A stretch of DNA of 64,000 nucleotides, taken from the NCBI GenBank assembly GCA_942493035.1, contig OW818666.1:434001-498000 (forward strand), given 5' to 3'. The notes beneath the pieces were generated by a model, which saw only the letters and a list, made by a program, of their open reading frames with translations, was not told the origin of the DNA and made no database searches. The position numbers and the translations under genes were made by a program. Shown here one piece after another: positions 34,012 through 43,120 of this stretch; position 1 is the stretch's first letter, and the number at the start of each line of letters is the position of its first letter. Source of the DNA: WRGT01 sp942493035 (GTDB taxonomy: Bacteria > Spirochaetota > UBA4802 > UBA5550).

Positions 34012-35858
34012 ATATATCAATTGATGAACTTAAAAAGACTCGGTCATTCAGTGATATAGATATTCATCTGGCTGAATTTTTATCATCTAATGGCGGTGAA
34101 AGTTCACCACTTTTCCATCTGGTTATAATGATGCTGAGCAGCAGATTAAGCAGCGGAGACGTATGTCTCTCTCTCGGTGATATTGAGGGCAAATCCCTTT
34201 CATACTTTTTCGGTGACGATGAAACCGGTTTAAACAGAGAGATCGTAATCCCGGGTAAAACCGAAATGCTCGATACACTCGGTAAAAGCAAAGCTGTAGG
34301 GCATGAGGGGGATTATCTGCCTCTGATACTCGATTCAGAAGACAAATTATATTTCCAGAAATATTATACATTCGAAAATTCACTGGCATCCTATATAAAA
34401 AATCTTGCAGAGAGTAAAATAGTACCCGACGAAATTTCAATTGTAAAAGAAACATTTTCTTTACTCTTTCCACAGGTCGAAGGTGAAACCGACTGGCAGA
34501 GCGTGGCCGCATACTCAGCGCTCTCCGGAGGGATCACCGTAATATCCGGAGGACCCGGTACAGGCAAAACCTCAACTGTTGTTAAGATACTTGCACTGTT
34601 AGCCGAGTTGCGGATTAAAACCGGAAGGGACATATCAATATCTCTCGCTGCACCCACAGGTAAAGCCGCAGCGCGTCTTCGGGAGGCCGTGAACAGCGCG
34701 ATTGAAACTCTCCCCGTTGGTGATGATGTAAAGAGACTCATCCCTGCGGAGACATTTACAATTCACAGACTTCTCGGATCTATCCGGAATTCACATGAGT
34801 TCCGTCACAACAGCGCGAATCCCCTGGCTCACGATGTTGTTGTTGTCGATGAGTGTTCAATGGGGGACATGGCTCTTATGTGCAGACTGGTTCAGGCAGT
34901 AAAGCCGGGAGCACAACTTATACTCCTGGGGGACAAGGATCAGCTCTCATCTGTTGAAGGGGGAGCGGTTTTCGGTGATCTTTGCGGATCTGCTGAAGGG
35001 ATTTATACTGAAGATTTTCCAGTACAGGGGAGTAAACTCTTCGGAATTAATTTTTCAGATTCAGATATAAAAAATACAGATGCATCGAAGATGAATGACT
35101 CACTGATAGTTCTGAAAAAAAGCTATAGGTTCAGCGGAAGAAGCGGTATAGGGATACTTGCAGATCTGATAAAGAAAGGAGATGCCTCTGCCGCCATAGA
35201 TATACTTGGAGATGAGAGCTATCCCGATGTAAAGTTTTCCGGCGGCAATACACCTGAAAAGATAGGGGATATTTACAAATCATCGGCATCATCAATTATA
35301 TCGGGACTTGACTGTTCTACAGAAAAGAAAATTGCAGAGCTGATCGGAAAGTTTTCAATACTTACTGCGGTGAGGAGAGGACCCCTCGGAGCAGAAGGTA
35401 TGAATTCAATGGCGGAAAGTGTTCTCTTCAGACTTGGTGTTATTACTTCCAGCGAGAAGTTTTATAATGGACGTCCAGTAATGATATCACGAAATGATTA
35501 TTCACTCTCGCTGTTTAACGGAGATATAGGTATTACTTCAAATACCGGTACCGTTGAGGTTGTTTTCCCCGGCAATGATGGAGAGCCCCGTGTTGTGCAT
35601 CCCTCACGACTCCCTGAACATGAAACGGCTTTTGCGATGACAATTCATAAAAGTCAGGGCTCGGAGTTTAACAATGTACTTGTTGTTATGCCCGATAAAT
35701 GGAATATGGTAATGACAAGGGAACTTCTATATACTGCGGTAACAAGAGCGCGGAACGGAGTTGTTATTGCTGCTGCACCTGATATTATAAGAGAGATGAT
35801 TGTTACTCCAACACAGAGAATGAGCGGATTGAAACGGAAGTTATGGGGTACTACTTAA
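34008..35858 (+). CDS. recD: Exodeoxyribonuclease V subunit alpha (RecD helicase)
   Basis: This is a 616-residue superfamily 1B helicase that moves 5' to 3' on the opposite strand to RecB in the RecBCD complex. Motifs in order: GGPGTGKTSTV (near 178), AAPTGKAAARL, VVDECSMGDM, LLGDKDQLSSVEGG, MTIHKSQGSEF and LLYTAVTRAR. The length matches RecD rather than RecD2, which is longer. The start overlaps the recB stop, which indicates translational coupling across recC-recB-recD. Its 3' end overlaps the convergent HEAT-repeat gene by eight bases. Confidence 0.93.
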   Translation: MNISIDELKKTRSFSDIDIHLAEFLSSNGGESSPLFHLVIMMLSSRLSSGDVCLSLGDIEGKSLSYFFGDDETGLNREIVIPGKTEMLDTLGKSKAVGHEGDYLPLILDSEDKLYFQKYYTFENSLASYIKNLAESKIVPDEISIVKETFSLLFPQVEGETDWQSVAAYSALSGGITVISGGPGTGKTSTVVKILALLAELRIKTGRDISISLAAPTGKAAARLREAVNSAIETLPVGDDVKRLIPAETFTIHRLLGSIRNSHEFRHNSANPLAHDVVVVDECSMGDMALMCRLVQAVKPGAQLILLGDKDQLSSVEGGAVFGDLCGSAEGIYTEDFPVQGSKLFGINFSDSDIKNTDASKMNDSLIVLKKSYRFSGRSGIGILADLIKKGDASAAIDILGDESYPDVKFSGGNTPEKIGDIYKSSASSIISGLDCSTEKKIAELIGKFSILTAVRRGPLGAEGMNSMAESVLFRLGVITSSEKFYNGRPVMISRNDYSLSLFNGDIGITSNTGTVEVVFPGNDGEPRVVHPSRLPEHETAFAMTIHKSQGSEFNNVLVVMPDKWNMVMTRELLYTAVTRARNGVVIAAAPDIIREMIVTPTQRMSGLKRKLWGTT

Positions 35859-37173
35859 TTCTTTTCTGAATACCGGTTCTGATTATTTCCCGCAGCATCT
35901 CTTTAAAAACAATATCCTCTTCGTGCGAGTATATGTCGAAGAGCTTAATTATATTATCAGCATCATTGATCTTTACAATTGAATACAGCGCGGCACTTCT
36001 TACATATCGGGATTTATCAGTCTTAATCTGATCAATAAGAATCTCCGATACACCTTTTCTCTTTATTGAGCCGAGCACGCTGCATGCTTCACCACGGACC
36101 CGATAGTCTTCATCCGAGAGAGCATCTTCCAGAACTTCGAGTGAACGGCTCTCTTCAACTGCAATTCCAACTGTGTATACGGCTTTAATTCTCATTTTAG
36201 GATCGGTGTCGTTCTGAATAATATGTTTTAATCCGTTTATGCTTCCTGCTTTTTTAAATGAAATAATAGTATCGAGTATACTCTGTTTCATCTCCATTGA
36301 ATTTTCACTTGTAAGGAGATCTGATATTTGAGCGGCTGCAGAATAATATTTTAATTCTCTAAGAGCTTTAACTGCTTCCATTCTCATCTCTAAATCGGGA
36401 TCTTTAAGAATTCCGGTCAGCATTGAACCCGAAGCAGTATCTTTAAAAGAGACAAGTGACTCGATAGCCATCTTTCTTGTCTCGTTATTGTCATCTTTTG
36501 ACGCAAGTTTTCGCATAGCGGGGAGAGCTTCTTTAACCTCATTGTTGTTTATACATTTGATTGCGTAGATTCTGACAGATTTATTCTCATCTTCAAGCAT
36601 GGATATGGCGAGTTTTTGAAACCGTACATCGTAAATATAATTAAGCGCTTCAAGAAAATATATTCTGTCAATGGGATTTTTACTCTGTCCAAGCGAGAGG
36701 ATAACCGGCAGCATTCTGTCGTCACCTGTTTTTTTCAGCACCACTGCCGCTTTTTCTCTTACTTCACTTCTCGGGACAAGAAGTTTTTCTGCAATTGGAA
36801 TGGTAAATAGCGGAACCTTTGAACTGCTTAATAATTCAATCAGTTCTATTTCGGTCTTTCTGTTTTTTTCAGATCTTAGAATATCAATCCATATTGCAGA
36901 TCGTTCATGAAGAGGGTATTCTGTCAATGCAGTTATTATTCTGCCTCTCATCTCTTCATCATCATCGTCAAGATATTCATCTTTTAATAAAGCAGGTATT
37001 GTGTCGGGATGGTTCAGCTTTATATACTCAACTGCTTCCTGGAATTCTTTTGCATCTCCATCTGCAACAGCGGAGACAAGGTCTTTATCCCTGATCAATT
37101 CCGCTGCGAAGATATGCGATGACAGTAGAAGAATAACTGATAATATTAATGTTGCGGGATATCTGAAAACCAT
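35851..37173 (-). CDS. Exported HEAT-repeat protein
   Basis: This is a 440-residue protein with a signal peptide (LLLSSHIFAAE, residues 10-23). About nine HEAT/PBS-type helical repeats follow, seen in VREKAAVVLKKTGDDRMLP, VRIYAIKCINNNEVKEALP and VRGEACSVLGSIKRKGV, spaced by some 32-36 residues. HEAT solenoids bind partner proteins, so this may be a periplasmic scaffold. The start codon overlaps the TetR stop (TGATG), which indicates coupling and suggests the regulator and the HEAT protein respond together. Confidence 0.83.
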   Translation of the reverse strand: MVFRYPATLILSVILLLSSHIFAAELIRDKDLVSAVADGDAKEFQEAVEYIKLNHPDTIPALLKDEYLDDDDEEMRGRIITALTEYPLHERSAIWIDILRSEKNRKTEIELIELLSSSKVPLFTIPIAEKLLVPRSEVREKAAVVLKKTGDDRMLPVILSLGQSKNPIDRIYFLEALNYIYDVRFQKLAISMLEDENKSVRIYAIKCINNNEVKEALPAMRKLASKDDNNETRKMAIESLVSFKDTASGSMLTGILKDPDLEMRMEAVKALRELKYYSAAAQISDLLTSENSMEMKQSILDTIISFKKAGSINGLKHIIQNDTDPKMRIKAVYTVGIAVEESRSLEVLEDALSDEDYRVRGEACSVLGSIKRKGVSEILIDQIKTDKSRYVRSAALYSIVKINDADNIIKLFDIYSHEEDIVFKEMLREIIRTGIQKRIK

Positions 37174-37790
37174 CAGGAAATATTTTCATATACTCCATGG
37201 AGGTATAGTACGGACATGGCTTTTGTGACAGTTTTATCGAGATAGTCTTTGCTTTTATTGCTGTATTGATATACAATCATCATCACTCCGCCTACAAGCA
37301 TAGACGCGGCAATATCCGGCTCTATTTCACTTTTAAAAATATGATTATTGCGGAGAACTTCGATCTCTTTTGATATTACCATTGTGATTTTTTCTAGAAA
37401 TTCCGAGACTTTTTCAGAGACCTCTTCATCGATCCCTGCAATATCTCTATAGATAAGACGGATAACGATCGGCTCGTCAGAGATAACCGCAAGACATGAG
37501 GCTATTCTATTATCAATGAATTTTATCATGACATCTTTTTCAGGTTTCATTCTAAGGAATTCTTTCAGATCATCGGGATCGAGAATGTCCTCAATGGTTT
37601 CCGCAACAGTTTCGAGTATAGCGTAAAGGATCTCTTTTTTATTGCTGAAATACTGGTAAACTGTACCTCTGGCAATATCAAGCTCTTCACAAACCTGGCC
37701 AATATGGGTGCTCTGGAATCCTCTATTTATAAACATATCCTTGGCTGTGTCTATTATCTGCTGTTTACGTTTCTCACCTTTTGGTGGCAT
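37173..37790 (-). CDS. TetR-family transcriptional regulator
   Basis: This is a 205-residue one-component regulator. The N-terminal helix-turn-helix (residues 8-55) contains RGFQSTHIGQVCEELDIARG, then TVYQYFSNKKEILYAI, a textbook TetR/AcrR DNA-binding domain. The C-terminal 140 residues form the helical ligand and dimer domain. Members usually repress nearby genes until a small ligand binds. Here the gene is co-translated with the downstream HEAT-repeat gene, so its targets may include its own operon. Confidence 0.88.
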   Translation of the reverse strand: MPPKGEKRKQQIIDTAKDMFINRGFQSTHIGQVCEELDIARGTVYQYFSNKKEILYAILETVAETIEDILDPDDLKEFLRMKPEKDVMIKFIDNRIASCLAVISDEPIVIRLIYRDIAGIDEEVSEKVSEFLEKITMVISKEIEVLRNNHIFKSEIEPDIAASMLVGGVMMIVYQYSNKSKDYLDKTVTKAMSVLYLHGVYENIS

Positions 37791-37861
37791 GAATATTACC
37801 TCGTTGTTTATATAAGTTTTAGCAGTATAAAGATTTTTCGGAGGGATATTGATAAGATCGA

Positions 37862-37984
37862 CTAAATTCTTCTTCCGCCGCTATTTCTGCTGTTTATAGT
37901 ATTAATTTCTTTTCTGATTGGAATAAGTGCTTCCTGAAGCTCCTGAACTATTTTGTCAGCCTTTTCCTGCAGTTCTTTACTCAT
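37862..37984 (-). CDS. 40-residue small protein, unknown
   Basis: ATG at 37982-37984 is preceded by AGGAAAGAG at a suitable distance, and the frame ends in TAG at 37862-37864. The product starts MSKELQEKADKIVQELQEA, forms one amphipathic helix of about 30 residues, and ends in GGRRI. I recognise no family. It sits upstream of the TetR gene on the same strand and could be a small helical partner or regulator. The ribosome site and codon pattern support expression. Confidence 0.6.
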   Translation of the reverse strand: MSKELQEKADKIVQELQEALIPIRKEINTINSRNSGGRRI

Positions 37985-38257
37985 ACTTAACTCTTTCCTG
38001 TTGAAATATCTGATTACACCAATGGGAATAATAATAGCTTATAATAATTCTCGTCATCAATTGAATATAAAATCAAATAATTTTTTTGTAAACTGGATAT
38101 AGGAAAAGTAAATTTATATATAATTTAAAATGGTTAATGAACCGTTATTTTGTAAAAAAATATAATTTTTATCAGAAAGGTCAATAAATTTTTATGTCAG
38201 AGGATAAAAAATGAATAAATAGAGGTATTTGTGTCTGTTTGAAGCTGATTAACAGAC

Positions 38258-38563
38258 TTATGCCAGTCTGTTAATCAATGTTCCTGAATTATCGTTTTCA
38301 GGCTTCACTTTTACTTCCGCACCGATAAGCATAAATAGAAAGTCTTTTACTTCGGAAACGTCCATAGTCGCAGCCTGTTGTATTTTTTCCTGGATTTTGT
38401 TTTTTTCAACCCGGAGAGTTTCGTCAGCAAAACTTTTTATGTCAGCTTTACTTTCAATTTTAGCATCAGCAGTATCAACTTCCCTGTTTTTTAATTTATC
38501 AGAAAATACTCTGATATTTATCGCTTCAGCTGTTTCGTAGTTGGATTTAACGTTGATATTCAT
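38258..38563 (-). CDS. Uncharacterised 101-residue protein
   Basis: I do not recognise the family. The product is a soluble, mainly helical protein (NYETAEAINIRVFSDKLKN, then a charged middle, then VKDFLFMLIGAEVKVK). ATG at 38561-38563 has AAGGAGG nine bases upstream, a very strong ribosome site; an in-frame ATG 21 bases earlier would place that site inside the gene and is rejected. It is alone on the minus strand, with long AT-rich gaps on both sides. Confidence 0.72.
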   Translation of the reverse strand: MNINVKSNYETAEAINIRVFSDKLKNREVDTADAKIESKADIKSFADETLRVEKNKIQEKIQQAATMDVSEVKDFLFMLIGAEVKVKPENDNSGTLINRLA

Positions 38564-38966
38564 GACCAGAACCTCCTTGTTCAATGTCTATGCTACATTA
38601 TCGGTATGTTTTGATTTATTATAAGATTTTTTTAATTTTTTTAGAATTTTAAATTTTTTTTAAGTTATTGCGGGTGTTTAAAAATCGATGGTTAAATCAA
38701 TTCCTTCGCGGCAGATTGGTAAAAAAAGAGTTGAATTTATTTTAAATTTGATATTTAAGATTTAATATCTGTTTTCAGGGTGATTTAAATACAAAAATAA
38801 TATTTCATTTTTAGATTATAACTAAGTCCGGTTTTGAACAAAAGCCGTTTTAATTTAACCTGAACAATGGTTGATGTAGTCAATACATCAGTGTAAGAGA
38901 TTAAGGCAGTTAAGATTAAAAAGAAGAACTACATTAAATTATTATATACTGACGGGGATGGTGGGG
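38564..38966. other. Non-coding AT-rich gap
   Basis: About 400 bp between divergent genes. Apart from the strong ribosome site of the minus-strand gene I see no repeat, hairpin or clear promoter pair. Confidence 0.4.
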
Positions 38967-40094
38967 ATGATAAAATTATGCGGATTTAAAATACTTAAAT
39001 ATTACACATTCTCGACTTTGATTGTCTTGTTGTTTTCATCTACTTTATTTGCCGAGTCAGTATTTATTAAAGATGGTAGTATAGTTGAAGGAGAAATTAT
39101 CAAAGAGGATGACTTCAAAATTGAACTGAAAATTTCTTCCGGAGAAACTAAAGTAATACTGAGAACTGATGTTCTGCGCGCTCTCTTTCATGTAAGATAT
39201 AAAGAAAAAAAAATTATTAATAAAACAGATGGCACAAGGATTGAAGCGTATATAGTTGATGAAGATGGAGATAGCCATACATACCGCAGTGAGCTTGATT
39301 CTACGGAAGAGATTAAAATTTTAAAAGATGAGATCTATCAGATTTCAAAATATAGACCCGCGGACAGTATGATAGTGATTTATAATGGCAATGGAAACAC
39401 CGGCGGTTCAGCCCCTTCGGATAAAAGCTACTATAAATCCGGGCAGAATATAAGTGTATCAGCAAACAGTGGTAATCTTGTAAAAAAAGGATATATGTTC
39501 AGCGGATGGAATACAAAACCGGATGGACGCGGTACCAGCTATGATACTGGTCAGAAGCTGGCTGTAAACCTGTCAGATGTAATTCTTTACGCCAGGTGGA
39601 CCGTAATTCTTTCCGATGCGGAAAAAGAGGCCATTGAGCAGTACAATAATATGCTGAAGGGTTATTATATAAGGGGTATAATACCGGGGTGGGGGCAGTT
39701 CTATTCCGGACATTATGTCAAAGGGACATTGTTTGGACTTTCATTTATAGGTTCAGCAGCATGGGCGGTATCTGCAAATGTTAAATACCGTAAAAGCAGA
39801 GGTGAATATAATTCATTAACATCAGATGATACGGATGATGAATTTGACAGTGCTTATGACAAAGCCGAGAAAAATGGTAAAACTGCATTATGGTCTGTTC
39901 TGACTACTATCGGGATTTATGCCTTGAACTGGGGGGATATTCTATTATATTCAAAACCGGAAAATTGGAAAAATATCAGCATGTTCAGATGTGGTGATGC
40001 ATATGTAAATCTGGTTGTGATGCCAAATGATAAAGCATTCTTAGAACATTCAGCCGGTTTAAGAGCAGAAATGGACATATCTATAAGATTTTAA
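38967..40094 (+). CDS. Exported protein with one InlB B-repeat (Listeria-Bacteroides repeat) and C-terminal membrane segment
   Basis: This is a 375-residue protein with a signal peptide (cut near LFAES). Residues 25-130 are a beta-rich region (VFIKDGSIVEGEIIKEDDF). Residues about 137-210 form an InlB B-repeat (IVIYNGNGNTGGSAP, GYMFSGWNTKPDGRGTSY, VILYARW). Residues 230-270 carry PGWGQFYSGHYVKGTLFG and a hydrophobic stretch, as in DUF5683-like membrane proteins. ATG at 38967 is preferred to 38958 because GACGGGG is better spaced from it. The next gene carries the same repeat. Confidence 0.75.
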   Translation: MIKLCGFKILKYYTFSTLIVLLFSSTLFAESVFIKDGSIVEGEIIKEDDFKIELKISSGETKVILRTDVLRALFHVRYKEKKIINKTDGTRIEAYIVDEDGDSHTYRSELDSTEEIKILKDEIYQISKYRPADSMIVIYNGNGNTGGSAPSDKSYYKSGQNISVSANSGNLVKKGYMFSGWNTKPDGRGTSYDTGQKLAVNLSDVILYARWTVILSDAEKEAIEQYNNMLKGYYIRGIIPGWGQFYSGHYVKGTLFGLSFIGSAAWAVSANVKYRKSRGEYNSLTSDDTDDEFDSAYDKAEKNGKTALWSVLTTIGIYALNWGDILLYSKPENWKNISMFRCGDAYVNLVVMPNDKAFLEHSAGLRAEMDISIRF

Positions 40095-40147
40095 TGATGT
40101 TGTTACTTGTATTCTATTACAATCAAAGATCTCTTCAGGAGCTGTAG

Positions 40148-41422
40148 ATGAAAAAGCTATATATAATTATTCTATTTATACTACTCAATACATCATGTTA
40201 TTATACAATGGATAGAGATAATCCGGATGATCCTAAGAATCCGAGAACAGAAACAGCAAATACAGATGCTACGAGTATTTATACTGTAACCTATGATGGA
40301 AATGGTGCTACAGGTGGAACGGTACCTACTGATTCGACTAATTACACTTCAGGTCAGAGTGTAGTGGTATTGGGTAATACGGGAAATCTATTGAAAACCG
40401 GTTATAGCTTTAACGGCTGGAATACAAAACCTGGTGGAAACGGAATCAGTTATACACCGGGTCAGGCATTAACAATGAGTTCCACCAATGTTACGCTTTA
40501 TGCAATTTGGATTTCTGGATTTATAATGACAGCACATTCTAGTACTGGCTGGAGATACTGGACATCTATAGCATCATCTTCTGACGGAGCAAAGCTTGCA
40601 GCGGTTAATGGTGATTCTGCAGCTGGTGGTTATATTTATACATCGATTAATAATGGATTGATATGGACCGAACAAACTGGTGCTGGTAAAAGAATATGGA
40701 ATTTCATAGTATCATCTTTAGACGGAACAAAGCTTGCAGCTGTAGTATCTGGTGGATATATTTATACCTCAATTGATAGTGGTTTAACTTGGACAGAGCA
40801 AATTGGTTCCGGTAGTAGGGAGTGGAGATCTATTGCATCATCATCAGATGGTTCAAAGCTTGCTGCTGTAGTAAATAGTGGATATATTTACACTTCAATC
40901 GATAGCGGATTAACATGGACTGCAGCGACTGCAGCTGGGGCTAAAGTTTGGAATTCTATAGCATCTTCTTTTGATGGTACTAAGCTTGCGGCTACTGAAT
41001 TAGGTGGATATATTTATACATCGGTTGATAGTGGATTAACATGGATGGTGCAGGCTGGTGCTGGAATGCGTATTTGGGGGGCGATATCGTCATCGTCTGA
41101 CGGATCAAAACTTGCAGCTGGTGTATATCCTGGTAGTATCTATACTTCAAATGATAATGGAGTAACATGGATTCAACAGACTGGAGCGATGGATGGATCA
41201 TGGCGATCCATCGCAATCTCATCAGACGGGACAAAACTTGCAGCAAGTACTAGGGACGGTACACTTAGTGGATCTATTTACACATCATATGATAGTGGTG
41301 TAACATGGACAAGGCAGTTTGGCTATAGTAGTGATCTATGTTTCATTGCATTATCTTCAGATGGCTCAAAGCTTGCAGCATGTGTTAATGGTGGTTATAT
41401 TTACACAGCAACATGGCAATGA
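40148..41422 (+). CDS. Surface lipoprotein: InlB B-repeat plus beta-propeller-like repeats
   Basis: This is a 424-residue lipoprotein (ILLNTSCYY). Residues 45-122 are an InlB B-repeat (VTYDGNGATGGTVP, GYSFNGWNTKPGGNGISY, VTLYAIW). The rest consists of about seven repeats of some 42 residues with the pattern SIASSSDGSKLAAVVNSGYIY-TSIDSGLTWT, seen as SSSDG, KLAA, YIYTS and SGLTW in each, which fit a BNR/YVTN-type beta-propeller. It probably displays a binding surface outside the cell. It lies 53 bases after the related gene at 38967, so the two may be co-expressed. Confidence 0.82.
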   Translation: MKKLYIIILFILLNTSCYYTMDRDNPDDPKNPRTETANTDATSIYTVTYDGNGATGGTVPTDSTNYTSGQSVVVLGNTGNLLKTGYSFNGWNTKPGGNGISYTPGQALTMSSTNVTLYAIWISGFIMTAHSSTGWRYWTSIASSSDGAKLAAVNGDSAAGGYIYTSINNGLIWTEQTGAGKRIWNFIVSSLDGTKLAAVVSGGYIYTSIDSGLTWTEQIGSGSREWRSIASSSDGSKLAAVVNSGYIYTSIDSGLTWTAATAAGAKVWNSIASSFDGTKLAATELGGYIYTSVDSGLTWMVQAGAGMRIWGAISSSSDGSKLAAGVYPGSIYTSNDNGVTWIQQTGAMDGSWRSIAISSDGTKLAASTRDGTLSGSIYTSYDSGVTWTRQFGYSSDLCFIALSSDGSKLAACVNGGYIYTATWQ

Positions 41423-41469
41423 CATAATCATTTAAATGTAGGAAAAACTAATTCTTAGATTCCATATAA

Positions 41470-41756
41470 AACTGATGCCGTACATAACGCTGATGAAGAT
41501 GCAATCTTCGGAATGTGGGAAAATTATACAGAAAAAACTTCTGTCAATGAACATGTCAGAAATCTTCGCATGGGAAGAAAATTTTGATTATTGATACAGA
41601 TTTGCGCTTAGTCATTCACTTGAGCTGGCAGATTCTTTGATTGCGGCTACATGTATAAATAATGCAGAAGTTCTATTGACGGCGAATGACAAACACTACA
41701 AACAGATCCCGAACATTCAGCTTGTTAAATTCAAGACGATAATCGATAAGATTTAA
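41470..41756 (+). pseudogene. Remnant of a vapB-vapC toxin-antitoxin pair
   Basis: The end of a VapB/Phd-like antitoxin is readable (GMWENYTEK, VRNLRMGRKF, stop at 41585-41587). A TTG codon overlapping it begins a VapC-like start (IIDTD). The toxin frame then jumps out of phase to a PIN-domain C-terminus, LELADSLIAATCINNAEVLL, ending at 41754-41756. The middle of the PIN domain is deleted, so no toxin can be made. Confidence 0.6.
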
Positions 41757-41778
41757 TAATGTGTATAAATGTAAGCAT

Positions 41779-41976
41779 ATGAGAATAAATATTGTTTTAG
41801 ATGATGAGCTGGTGGAGGAGGCTTTCCGGTGTTCAGATAATATAACAACCAGGAGAGAGCTTATTGAACTGGCATTGAAAGAATATGTAATGAACAGGAA
41901 AAGAAAAAATTTAAAAGAGATTCGCGGGAAAATATTATTCCGTGAAGATTATGATTATAAATCAATGAGGGATTGA
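41779..41976 (+). CDS. Orphan VapB-type antitoxin
   Basis: This is a 65-residue protein beginning MRINIVLDDELVEEAFRCS, the ribbon-helix-helix of DUF2191-type VapB antitoxins, with TRRELIELALKEYV and a C-terminal toxin-binding tail (GKILFREDYDYKSMRD). Normally vapC follows directly; here the following bases contain no PIN domain. ATG at 41779 fits the family; an upstream in-frame start at 41761 lacks support. It may be a relic, or it may still act on other toxins. Confidence 0.72.
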   Translation: MRINIVLDDELVEEAFRCSDNITTRRELIELALKEYVMNRKRKNLKEIRGKILFREDYDYKSMRD

Positions 41977-42122
41977 TAATGTTTTTTAAACTACGGCTTA
42001 TTATCATAATGGGATGTTTGATTCAGTTTTATAATTATCATTGACTATTTGATAAAATATAGTATGGTGATTTGAAATGAAAATGCAGATAGTATATTAT
42101 AATTCTTGCACAGGTGATCAAC

Positions 42123-42794
42123 ATGAATGAAGTATGGATTCTTCTTAATAGATTTGGTATTAAGGATGGCGTTGATTTCCTATTTGCTATTATGAAATAT
42201 TCAATCACCATCGGTTTGTTTAGTGGGATAGGAACATTATTTTTAACACGTATGCAAAAAAGATGGGAAAGAAGCAATCAAGAATTTGAAGTAAGATTAA
42301 AAAATCAATTAGATCGATTAAATAAAGAACACGAAGTTGTATTTACTAAGTATCATGAAAAACAATCAATCGTCTTGGCTGAATATTTTTCTAAGATGTC
42401 AGTGATGGAGAGATCTATTAAGTATTGTTTGGGAGTTGCAGCATCCGAGAATAACGAAGGTATGGGAGAAACTCTGGAAACTGCGAAAAAAGTTATTATT
42501 GAATGTGTTGGTTATTATAATGATAATGAAATATATTTTTCTAGTGAAATTAGATCTCATGTTGAATCTACTAGAAATGCTATTGAGTCAATATTTAACG
42601 TAGCAGAAAGATATATTTTAAACATGATTGACATGGATTCTGAAACATCTCTTACTGAAAAACAACTAGGAAAATATTTAGATCTAAGGGACAAAGTTGG
42701 AGAGTTGTTAAATAAGTCTCATGAAGTATTTCCGAAATTACGACAAGAATTAAGAAAAGAAATTCGAATTATATTACAAGGTAAGGCTGAATAA
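42123..42794 (+). CDS. Uncharacterised membrane-anchored helical protein
   Basis: I do not recognise the family. This 223-residue protein has one hydrophobic segment near residues 22-42 (YSITIGLFSGIGTLFLT) followed by a long charged coiled coil (NQEFEVRLKNQLDRLNKEHE) and further helices. The codon use (more AT-rich, many ATT/AAT/GAA) is unlike that of the housekeeping genes around it, and it lies between toxin-antitoxin genes, so recent transfer is plausible. ATG 42123 has CAGGTGAT upstream. Its place in an accessory island makes a phage or defence role possible but unproven. Confidence 0.65.
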   Translation: MNEVWILLNRFGIKDGVDFLFAIMKYSITIGLFSGIGTLFLTRMQKRWERSNQEFEVRLKNQLDRLNKEHEVVFTKYHEKQSIVLAEYFSKMSVMERSIKYCLGVAASENNEGMGETLETAKKVIIECVGYYNDNEIYFSSEIRSHVESTRNAIESIFNVAERYILNMIDMDSETSLTEKQLGKYLDLRDKVGELLNKSHEVFPKLRQELRKEIRIILQGKAE

Positions 42795-42864
42795 TATATT
42801 ATAGTTGATAAAATTACAACTTCCGATAAACTAGGTTAGGTTTTAAAAGAAATAGTTTGGTTTT

Positions 42865-43074
42865 TTATTCCGGCAAAATCCTGAAAGTGACAAGTTTCAA
42901 CCGTAATGGGTGGCAGGTTTGGATCTGAATATGCTGAAGTAAATTGGCAAATTTAATACCCCATTCTTGACGATTATTAGTTTTAAACAAATCTGATTTC
43001 AGAATTACTTCGTTTTTAATTTTTTTATCAATCTCCCCTCTACTTAATATACACTCAAATGCAGTAATTTTAAA
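42865..43074 (-). pseudogene. Gene fragment without a start codon
   Basis: A 69-codon open stretch on the minus strand reads like real protein (VILKSDLFKTNNRQEWGIKF, ANLLQHIQIQ) but has a stop immediately upstream and no in-frame start. I cannot assign a family. It is probably a remnant from the same accessory island. The rest of the gap from 42795 to 43083 holds nothing else I recognise. Confidence 0.35.
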
Positions 43075-43083
43075 TTAAAATAA

Positions 43084-43112
43084 TTGACGTGATATATCAG
43101 TTTTGATATAGT
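43084..43112 (+). promoter_or_regulatory. higBA promoter with operator over the -10 box
   Basis: TTGACG (43084-43089), a 17-base spacer and TATAGT (43107-43112) give a good sigma70-type promoter. The palindrome TATATCA-GTTT-TGATATA (43093-43110) covers the spacer and part of the -10 box. The predicted start is about two bases before the higB ATG, so the transcript would be almost leaderless. Confidence 0.65.
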
Positions 43113-43120
43113 TAATTATT

